Assembly: GCA_000310025.1 (NCBI GenBank)
Contig: FN649729.1
Span: forward strand, 3,915,398 to 3,927,464
Direction of reading: 5' to 3'
DNA from: Ectocarpus siliculosus
Taxonomy: Eukaryota > Sar > Phaeophyceae > Ectocarpales > Ectocarpaceae
DNA length: 12,067 nt
Made by a program: the position numbers and the translations under genes. Below are positions 1 through 7,875 of this stretch, in pieces. The notes beneath the pieces are model-generated. The model did no database searches. It was given only the letters and a program-made list of their open reading frames with translations, and was not told the DNA's origin. Positions within the stretch are counted from its first letter, which is position 1. Each line of letters opens with the position of its first letter.

Positions 1-119
1 TTGGGGTTTTTTCCTGGGGGGCATGACCCAGGGCACAAAAAAAACGCGTTTCAGAGCAACGGGGGGGCGCGGACGGATTGGGGGGGGGGGGGCGTACTCT
101 TGTGTTTTCTATGTCTCAG

Positions 120-535
120 CGGGTAGACTATTGACCACGCGTCCTCGAGAGGACGGAGCATTGTTCCCACGGGACCGATGGGCGATCGTTCCTTCCTACT
201 CTGCCAAAGGTGGCTCGAGAATGTTTAAGAGGCGTAGGGGGCGTTAGGATTGGGGAGTTTTGTGATGTTGTGTTGAATTTTTGTCAGGAAAGGCGTGCGT
301 GCTGCTGCTTGTTTGTTTTGTCTGTCTCTCGTGTTGTGTGTGGCGTGGCTTCGACGCTGGCAATCATTCGTAGGCTTACGATTCGACATGGGTTGCTTTG
401 TTTATTCCGGCTCAGATTGGGTGCCATCGAGTTCCGTACTTGCCCGATGCGAGATGGCTTGGCAAGACTCACGCCAAGCATATCAGATATACCGAGGAGT
501 GGCAGAGCGCTTTTGAGATGACGTCTCCCCCCTGA
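120..535 (+). CDS. Possible last two exons of an unrecognised plus-strand gene
   Basis: I do not recognise the product. A candidate exon at 120-209 follows a good acceptor (pyrimidine-rich, ending TCTCAG) and ends at AAAG before GTGGCT. A second candidate begins at 416 after TTTATTCCGGCTCAG. Joining them across a phase-1 intron (210-415) keeps one frame open and reaches TGA at 513-515. The visible peptide includes REDGALFPRDRWAIVPSYSA and, near the end, EMAWQDSRQAYQIYRG. The alternative frame of the second exon stays open to a stop at 533-535. Support is limited to splice-like sites, frame agreement between the two exons, protein-like composition and the G/T-rich plus strand here, which fits rightward transcription. 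The upstream part lies outside the window. Both exons could be chance open frames. Confidence 0.3.
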
Positions 536-1560
536 CAGTGTGGAGTGACATCGGAGTAGGGAGGGACATGTACTGGCTCGAGGCGAAAGCGCGGGAGGCG
601 TTTCACTCTGAGAACAGATGCATGCGTCGACTGCGTCGACCGATTGTTAGTTTCGCGGGTGATCGTGCGCAAAGCACGCTCATGCCTGTGTAGAAAGAAA
701 GAAGCACGCCCAATCTGACGGAGGTAGGTCTCCGTCCTGCCGCCGAGTAGGCCATGAATCGAGCTCATCGCACGTTGCCGCCAGTTATGTGAAGGCCCTT
801 GTATTTGTTTTCATGCAACCCATTTCCGGTTTTTCTTTCTCTTTTTTTTGTCGCTTGAGAGGTTCGTTAGCATTCGGTTGCGGGGATAGGGGACGGGTTG
901 CTGGACAAGCTAATACTCGTATTCCTGGCCTTAGCGACGTAGTCTACTCATTCTTCGGCTACGCTCTGTGTGACTTGTTCAAGGGTTAATTCCTTTGGAG
1001 TGGTGTCCATATTTTCTTGTCATCTTTGGAGGTGTGATACATCTTTTTGTGAAGAACGAGATAGATAGCGGTGTGGAAATCGACCACGCCTGACTCCGTT
1101 CATGCTGGCCTCTCTTGTCGCCTCGTCTTGGTCTTCTGTTGTTGTGGCGTGCGGGGTCGTACTAATAGTTAAAGAAGTATAGTAAAAAGTAGCACTCAAG
1201 CGTTCGGCGTGTAGATGGCAGCACCGGCACCATGTGACCTTAAAGGTCGACCGGCGACAGCAATGACGGCTTGTGAGACACTTCGTAATAGTAGATAGAC
1301 CAACTTGCTTGGTCGCCTCATGAAGGTATCAACAAACCACCGCCAAATGCTTTTCTTAGAAAATCTTGCCTAGAACGGCACGTCCTCTGTGTTCTTATTT
1401 CCGATGTGGGAACCGCGCCACAGACATTTGAGGCTTCTCAGGGAACATGCGTTCCGTGGGTGTCGGTTCGGCTGTGCCAACCGCCTTACTCGTTAGCGAC
1501 GTGTGCCTGGTACCCCCGCAGTTTTCTGATTGATCAACAAACCTTGCGCCGATTTTTTTT
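536..1560. other. Non-coding G/T-rich stretch
   Basis: I see no convincing exon, RNA gene or repeat here. The plus strand is noticeably rich in G and T up to about 1190, the composition expected of a sense-strand UTR or intron, so part of it may be the 3' UTR of the putative gene on the left. A small inverted repeat (GACCTT-A-AAGGTC, 1236-1248) is present but too short to interpret. No clear AATAAA was found. Confidence 0.4.
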
Positions 1561-1710
1561 TCTGAGATGACCGAAGATCCTTGGTTGGGTGGCAATGACA
1601 GCAGTTTTGTCCACGGTCAATCGGTCAGACACAATCTTGGGACACTCCAACAAAAGGTGCGTATTGATTGGTGTTCGAGTGGGGCTCCCTGGCAGCGAAG
1701 GAGTGGGGGG

Positions 1711-1862
1711 GGTGTACTAATGAAAAACCATGCGGTCGTCGGTAGACCATGGACCTCGCATCCCTACAACGTCGGAACGGAGCGATATGCTGGGTTTTCG
1801 CCGGCCCAGGCGACGTTTCACAACGGCGAGAACCAGAACCTGGTCATCCTACTGTTGCTTTT
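1711..1862 (+). repeat. Left arm of a diverged inverted repeat, coding-like
   Basis: This arm is the reverse complement, with mismatches and small indels, of 2250-2413. The best-matching blocks are the 18-mer at 1752-1769, identical in reverse complement to 2354-2371, and the 20-mer at 1792-1811, identical to 2313-2332. In the plus frame it can be read as protein (VLMKNHAVV, then DLASLQRRNGAI after a frame change, then GFSPAQAT back in the first frame). The shared peptide is recovered only by changing frame, so this copy carries compensating indels. Weaker similarity may extend left to about 1570. Family unknown; a decayed mobile element or duplicated gene fragment is the likely source. Confidence 0.75.
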
Positions 1863-2249
1863 GCTGTGTCAAACCACACGTGTCATGCGTTGATTGGGCA
1901 TCGCCGGTTTTCCGTGTGGCGGGAGCGCATATGCCCATCGGCCCACACCTCACGAATATATCTCGTGAAACTCTGGAATTCGAGGTGCCATTCTCCTGCT
2001 CGCTTCCAACAACAGCGGTCGCGGTTAACCCGGGGATACTTGTGACTGAATCCTCGGGTTTTCTAGGCACTGCGCACTGTTGTGTGTGGTCACTCATCAG
2101 CTTGCTGTGTCCGCGCTGGAACACAAACAAGGCACAAATGTCGTGATTGCCACTCGCGCTGCGTCATGCGTTGGACACCCAACCAAACGGTACACGAAAT
2201 CCTCTCTTACGCCTGTAAGGTACTAGGCTCCCCCCCCTTCCACCCCCTT

Positions 2250-2413
2250 TTGTCCAAACGCAAGGATGATGACACTATCAGCTTCTGGTTCATCTTTGTG
2301 AACCGTACCGTAGCCTGGGCCGGCGAAAACCCGGTAATCGCTCCGCCCCGGCATTGTAGGGATGCGAGGTCAATGGTCTTCACGACTACGGCATGCGTTT
2401 ACACTAGTACACC
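2250..2413 (-). repeat. Right arm of the inverted repeat, coding-like with a stop
   Basis: Reverse-complement partner of 1711-1862. Read on the minus strand, a frame starting near 2548 encodes a peptide containing AAFLLAKPWLESTVDVADSL and KGVLV. It then meets one TAA where the other arm has AAA, and continues as HAVVVKTIDLASLQ, GFSPAQAT and VRFTKMNQKL. Because the other arm keeps a sense codon at the stop, the ancestral sequence was probably coding and this copy has decayed. The plus-strand open frame at 2082-2558 lies on the opposite strand of the same DNA and is probably a shadow. Product not recognised. Confidence 0.7.
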
Positions 2414-2550
2414 CTTTGCCTGCTCTATTGGTCTCGCTTGGAACGACGCCTTCAGCGAGTCAGCGACATCGACCGTGCTCTCCAGCCACGGCTTTGCTAA
2501 CAAGAAGGCGGCGTCCCCTGTGCCTATGCAAGGATGGGTTATCCCGATCA

Positions 2551-3015
2551 TTATCTAAACGACAAGCTCGAAACAAGGTTAAGGTAGACTTGACACGACC
2601 AAGACCAGCCGCTACAGTACGCATATAGGGACAATTTTTCGCGTGGCGGTTTGACAGACCCTCTGTACGCCCTGCGTTGAAGGATTGCCTCTCTACTCCG
2701 TGACTGTGGAAACAATTTAGGAAGTATTGTACTTGTGGCAGCGGTCAAAAACACAGCACGATAAGATACAAGGGATCCCCTCAGGAGTGGGCTCATGATA
2801 TGACACATGTCACCAAGGGGTGATGCAAGACGAAAATGCAGTCTTTGGCAGCAGGGCCAGCTCAACAGCTCACACAGCTGACGTGTTGTGACTACAGAAG
2901 AGCCCCGCGGACCCCAACGAACCAAGAAGAAATATCTACAAATCTGTATACAGTCCTGTTCCCGACGATAAAAAAAAGGATCGATCCCCTGCACTGCCAG
3001 TAGTCTACGCAGCAA
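2551..3015 (-). other. Open minus-strand frame, product unknown
   Basis: A frame of 154 codons without a stop lies directly upstream, on the same strand, of the right arm of the inverted repeat. I see no domain, motif, signal peptide or splice pattern that I recognise. It is rich in Arg, Leu, Ser and Cys, which is common in spurious frames. It may be part of the same decayed element as the repeat arms, or it may be chance. I do not assign a function. Confidence 0.2.
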
Positions 3016-3065
3016 AAGTGATTAAGCTATCATATGGGATAAAGTATTCAATCCGTGCTTTGGGG

Positions 3066-3095
3066 TTAGGGTTAGGGTTAGGGTTAGGGGTAGGG
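3066..3095 (+). repeat. Interstitial telomere-type repeat (TTAGGG)4 plus GTAGGG
   Basis: Four perfect TTAGGG units (3066-3089) are followed by one degenerate unit, GTAGGG (3090-3095), and preceded by GGGG. TTAGGG is a common eukaryotic telomere repeat. The array is short and internal, about 180 bases past the stop of the ADCK-like gene, so it is not a chromosome end. It may be a scar of telomerase-mediated break repair, an element tail or a chance expansion. On the minus strand it would translate as Asn-Pro repeats, which I regard as meaningless. Confidence 0.9.
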
Positions 3096-3277
3096 TCTGC
3101 GTGACCCCTCCCTATGCTTTTTCTAGATACTCTTAAAATCCTGCGCAGGCGGTGCTGCGCTGCTGTCGTTTCAGAGAGGCATGCGCACAGCAGTGACAGC
3201 AGAAACGTCTCTGGTAGATGCTCTGGCCATTGCACGCAGCTGCACTCGACGCCGCCGGCAGCGCGAAGAACTCGCTT

Positions 3278-6179
3278 TTACCCCGCGCCGGCCGTCTTCA
3301 TTGGAACGGCTGTCAAAACCGACGGTAGCGCAGCCGTCAGCATGTTGCAGTCGGGGGCAAGGGTTCGGTGGAGCCCTTCCAGGACGGCCACGGTGATCAC
3401 CTTAAGTGCCACCCTGGGCTCGAGTCTCACCTGCATTGTTGATATGCATATTCCGCCGCGTTTCACAACGTTTTGTTTTTGTGAAGATCGCCAGCGGGTG
3501 TGCGAAGACGAAATGGCGGATCTCAACGAAAACAATAGCAGCTACCGCCGTCAGGTTTAGAAAAGGAAGACAAGGAAAAACCAATACCACGTCTCGTGAT
3601 TCACCGGCTTAAAAATTTGCGCCTTTCGAAGGTCTGTTCTTACGCCGCACTGGGTGTTGGAAAACACAGGAAAAGACAAAAAAACGTTGTATTTTTTTCA
3701 AGATTGCCAATCGCGATGCGGTTGTGCGAAGACCAAATGCTGGATCTCAAGTAACCGTTGTTCAGTATCAGACACAAAGACCAGGCAAATACCATGTCTC
3801 GTGATTCACCGGCTTAACACGTTTCGCCATTCGAAGGTCTTTTTTACGCCGCATTGAGTGTTGGAAAACACGGGAAAGGAAGAAAAAAAAGGCGAGAGGT
3901 CCCGGAGACGGAAACACCCACCCACCTCGTACTTCAAGCACAACCTGAAGATGCGCGCCAACAACTCCCCCGCCTGGGCCTCCCCAAGCCTAGCCCTCTG
4001 AATCGCTTCGTTCACGTCTTTGCAAAAGGCCTCAGGGTCGGTGCACCGCTGGTCTCTTGCCTGCGAAGATTAAAGAGCGACAAGCGAAACGCGAAACGCG
4101 CGGGGACACGTGTGTAGATGTAGCGTGAGCAAACCGTTTTCCCTTAGACAAGCGACTTATTTGCAGTACTCCATGGCGGCGGCACGGCGCGCAAGCACAT
4201 GCAGCGGAGTAAGGATAGCCGTGAGCCTTACATGCTTTTGCCTCTTTGGTTTTTCTCTCCACGCCCTCTTTTACACGCGCACCCTCTAACTATACGTACG
4301 CCCGCGTTCTGGTACTAGATGTACCGTCATCCGCCCGCCGGTGCATGAACCTGGAAATACAAAGTTGAAACTTCTTCTGAACCTTCATCGATGAGATTAA
4401 CGAAAGCGACTGACCTAAAAGTAGTAGCCCCCGAGCACACGAGAGGCAGGGGGTCCCGTGCCGTGATGCGGACCCTCCGTCCCGAAGAGGGGGGGGGGGA
4501 TCTCTGTGGCCCCTCCCGGGTCAGGGTACCACCAGATAGACATGAAGATCTTGAGGCTCGAACTGCCCAACGCAATCGCCCAAACGGGCACCCGGGGGTT
4601 CTCTACCTCGACCACACGCCCTTTGCGCAAAAAGAGATGGAAATCCCGTGCCTACTGGAACTGGGCTCTTCTGACTCAATTTAAGACTACAGTATACACT
4701 GAATTTTTAATTAACAGTGATGCCACCGCTGGTGCTACTGTAAGCACTCTTTGTTCTCACCCGCTCGATGATCACCGAACCAGCCAGCTCCCCGTCGCCT
4801 ACCATGACGGCGGAGAAGAGAACGCGTACTGTCTCCCTGTCTTCGTCGCCGAGACCGCATGCGAGACCACGCCAAGATCCCCCGCCCGTCAAGCAGGAGG
4901 CCCTGGTGCACGCGTTTAGCTTCCGTACATTGCTGCAAACCTGTGTCGGAAGCCTGTCCTGTCGGTCTTTGACCCATTGGGCAGTCTTTTTTCCCGGCCA
5001 TGTTCGTTCATGAAAGGTCAGGAGAGGCGGGAGGCACAGGGATGGGGGAGGGTTAACGTGGGAAGGGTGGGGGGTGAACAATGCACCCGACCTGTGCGCA
5101 CGCTAGGCCTTGGCCGATGAGGCCACACCACAGGCAAAAAAACATGAGCCAAGGCAAACGTCGGCTGCGCGTTTCTTAAAAATATTCAACTTCTGGAAAT
5201 GCTGGTTGTATTTGCGTTAACGCTCTTTGCACAATTGTCAGCTACATGGTGGTCGACGAAAAACGATGAGGTCATCGGGTAGGGAGAGGGGTACGGCCGC
5301 GGCGGCGGCGGGGGGTGGGGGCTGTAGGCGAGAGTGGCGGCAACGATAGCGGCACCGCGGCGAGGGGAACCGTCGGCTCTGGTTGCTACGCACCAAGTAC
5401 GCGGTGATAACGGCAGTGGGTTGCGTAAGATACCACACCCCCTGGACCGATTTTCAAAGCTCGAATACTCCACGACGAAGAGTTCCACGAATCAAACAAT
5501 GTGTTTGTGCAAAAGTTTGTAGGAAACCTTTTCAAGGTTGAAATTCTCGGCACCGTCATTGCTTTTGCTGCCGAGGCATCGAACTCTTAAATCGGCCCAG
5601 GCCGTGTGTGTAGAATTGCAGGCAACCTCCGGAGGTATTTTGTATCCTGCTCGCGCGAAACATTTCAGCATTTTCTACTCTTGGTTTCATACAGAAAAAG
5701 CTCACCCTATAAATAAATGTGGGCCCGCTCCTGGCAAGGGCTTTCAACAGGAACGCCCACCACAGCTTTGAAAAGTGCGATGAAGTCTCCTCGGGAACAA
5801 GCGGCAGCTGGCATAGCACGCCCACCGCAGCTCCAGAAACAACGACAGGAGACCAGAGAAGCAACATCTCCAGGGACCAGAGGAGCCCCCTCAGCGTTTT
5901 CTTCAGCCTCGACCGCAAGTAATCCCACATCTTGGCCGACGGGCTGCTATCCCCATGCCTCTGGCTGTCGCGACGCTCCGGCAAGTTGGCAGGTGTCGCA
6001 GCTGCAGCGTACGGAGGAGTAAGGTTGGCACTCAGAGTCAGCATTGCTCCTCCCGCTCCGCCTGTTGCGACCGCTGTGATGGTCAAGGCTCTGGTCAAGG
6101 CAGGAGCCTTTTTGGCGGAAATTGCGCTGTGGTATCTCCTCGTTCTCATGCTCGCCATCTCTGCAGCGAGCGACCGCAT
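3278..6179 (-). pseudogene. ABC1/ADCK (UbiB-type) kinase-family gene lacking the kinase core
   Basis: Exon 1 (6179-5706, 158 codons) starts at an ATG with an in-frame TAG nine codons upstream. Its Arg/Ser/Ala-rich start (RRYHSAISAKK) suggests a mitochondrial presequence. It continues through a hydrophobic stretch (residues about 98-126) to LLKALARSGPTFI, typical of ADCK proteins just before KxGQ, and ends at AGG|GTGAGC. The next coding block (about 4988-4761) reads KTAQWVKDRQDRLPTQVC, then GLGDEDRETVRVLFSAV. Exons 4060-3926 (DPEAFCKDVNEAI, LLARIFRLCLKYE) and 3430-3278 (VRLEPRVALKVITVAVLEGL, then TAA) match the family's C-terminal helices. Splice sites are canonical and phase 0, except that the acceptor of the second block is unclear. 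The Ala-rich loop, catalytic Lys, HADLHPGN loop and everything up to the metal-binding Asp are not found, so kinase activity is not expected. The family assignment is firm; pseudogene status is inferred, and an assembly gap is possible. Confidence 0.75.
3469..3893. repeat. Tandem duplication of about 210 bases inside the last ADCK-like intron
   Basis: Two direct copies lie head to tail, at about 3469-3683 and 3684-3893. Shared blocks include TGTGCGAAGAC with GGATCTCAA, then TCTCGTGATTCACCGGCTTA, then TTCGAAGGTCT, TACGCCGCA and GTGTTGGAAAACAC. The copies differ by substitutions and short indels, the largest being a poorly matching stretch after GGATCTCAA, so the duplication is not recent. Both copies fall inside the intron 3431-3925 and leave the flanking splice sites intact. 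I see no open frame or hairpin that would make it a known element. Confidence 0.85.
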
Positions 6180-6210
6180 CTTTCCTCCTTTCCTCCTGCA
6201 CTGCTACATA

Positions 6211-6231
6211 AATACTCCGAGTATTAAATAT
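6211..6231 (-). promoter_or_regulatory. AT-rich TATA-like stretch with palindrome upstream of the ADCK-like start
   Basis: About 32-52 bases upstream of the ATG at 6179, on the same strand, is ATATTTAATACTC, followed by the other half of a palindrome (AATACTC-C-GAGTATT on the plus strand, 6211-6225). The position and AT content would suit a TATA-like core promoter, and the 7-base arms could bind a dimeric factor. There is no experimental or comparative support, and the implied 5' leader would be short. Confidence 0.25.
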
Positions 6232-6239
6232 CATCATGT

Positions 6240-7860
6240 GTACCCGAGGGTGCGGTCCAACTCACATCAAAGAGGTTCTAGATTCCGCGGAGCCCCCGAG
6301 CGACATCCACATCAAGACAGTCATGCATCACTCAATGCATGCACAATAATATGAATGCTCTCGCGCATGTACAGTGTACCCAATCTTCAGTCGAAACAAG
6401 GGCTACACTGCGACTCCAACAAAATGGATTTCCTCGCTACCGCCATTCTAAAGTTCTAAAATCGGTTCGGAATCCTGTTGCACCGCAATTGGAATATTTG
6501 CGCGATCGCCATTGTCTTACGTTTTCGTTTACGTTTGACTTTGGCTGGCCGACCTAGGCGCGGGGGTCAGTCAACCAGCAGGGTCACCGAGCTGCATTCG
6601 AGGTCGTACGTTTTTTTATGGGCGGGGCGGAGGTTTGGCTAGCCCAGCGGTCACGACTGCACGTTCGTGCGAACTCATCCCGCCAAGGCACGGAGATCCC
6701 ACAGAACTTGTGCTGCAGCTGTACTGCTGGATGATGTATTTCAGGTGTCCTAAGGCCGACTTGCCGCGTTCAATGTGGTCCGAGAAAGACGCACAACCAC
6801 TCAGCGCTCCGGGCTGGGCGCCAGGTTTCTATCGCCATCATGGAGATCACAACCGACATGAGTGTGATACATCATCTCGGAGATACTCCATACTGGAGCA
6901 AACTCTGCATGAATTCATAAGATGAAGCTGGATGCAACATACAGGGAGGGGGTGAGGACACTTTTATTTCTGCTTACAATCATCATGTGCAAGAAACACA
7001 CATAATATCAAACGACAATCTACCGACGCCGGCTCCGCCTTCGTGTGATTCATCACAGGTAGTTCTGTCGCCATCGGCTACATTGTTCTCCACACCTCTT
7101 GCTGTGACAACCCGTCACAGACATGGTTCCGTGCATTCATCAAAAACGAAAACCATCATTGAATGCAGTTGGCCACGGCAAAGAGGTGGTGAATAATGAG
7201 GAACAAAAACGATACCACGCGTCTGTTGTCCACAACAAGCAAACAGCACGAGTGTGTTCCGTCGCCAACTACCGCCCCGCGCGAAACACAACAAAAAAAA
7301 ACAGCACGAACACAACGAGGCGTAATTTGAGGCCGCGTGGGCACTACTGCTAAGGCACACCTTGTGCATCATGAAACAAAATCGAACGGCGGGATGATGA
7401 TCCCCTATGCACAACAACAATTCTTTACTTCTGTACTGCCACCACATACGCAGGTGGCTCCTCCTCCTCTTCCTCCTCCTCCTTACGTCGAGGGCTTGTC
7501 GACCCTAAGAAAAACACTCCCTGGCGGGCGAAACGGACTCACACACACACACACGTCGGAAAAAAAAACGAACATACGAAACACAATTGTCATAATATTA
7601 CAACACACTCAAATCTTCACAACGGTGCGTGCGCCCTCATGGGACCCTATCTCTCTGAAACCTCCCTCCCAGCAAGTAGCAGCAACAGCAGCAAGACACA
7701 AACACAAACATGCCCGGTCCATCGACTGGCACAAACCCGACCCACAGGCGAACACTACCACCACGTATTGACGCTAAAGCTATAACCGCCGTCACTGCTG
7801 TACGGTGCGACTCTCCAAAAACCGGAGCGTACTACGCGCGAGCCGCTCCGCTCGACTCCC
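6240..7860. other. Intergenic stretch, probably holding the 3' UTR of the RCC1-BTB gene
   Basis: I found no exon that I can support. The plus strand becomes A/C-rich towards the right, as expected for the antisense of a leftward transcript. Several open frames here, including 6635-6925 and 7337-7771 on the plus strand, have no recognisable domain and overlap low-complexity sequence. Small features are a CCT/TCC tract at 7458-7483 and a CA run near 7539-7552. Confidence 0.4.
6963..6968 (-). terminator. Possible polyadenylation signal for the RCC1-BTB gene
   Basis: AATAAA on the minus strand lies about 910 bases past the RCC1-BTB stop codon. That would give a long 3' UTR. The hexamer occurs easily by chance, and brown algae do not rely strictly on AATAAA, so this is a guess. 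Confidence 0.2.
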
Positions 7861-7875
7861 TTGGTTCTCGATGAG

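Noticed and set aside
2082-2558. Plus-strand open frame of 158 codons
   Set aside because: It runs antisense to the right arm of the inverted repeat. The minus frame, not this one, shares its peptide with the other arm.
3005-3235. Asn-Pro repeat protein on the minus strand
   Set aside because: It is simply the translation of the TTAGGG array.
4415-4684. Open frames on both strands inside the intron 4061-4760, possible extra ADCK exon
   Set aside because: Neither frame resembles the family, and the flanking exons already join directly in a family-typical order (SVIIER then ARDQRCTDPEAF).
6635-6925. Plus-strand frame of 96 codons in the intergenic stretch
   Set aside because: No recognised domain, no splice support and no conserved motif visible.
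7337-7771. Plus-strand frame rich in Pro, Thr, His and Lys
   Set aside because: Low-complexity CCT and CA tracts explain it; it probably lies antisense to the RCC1-BTB 3' UTR.
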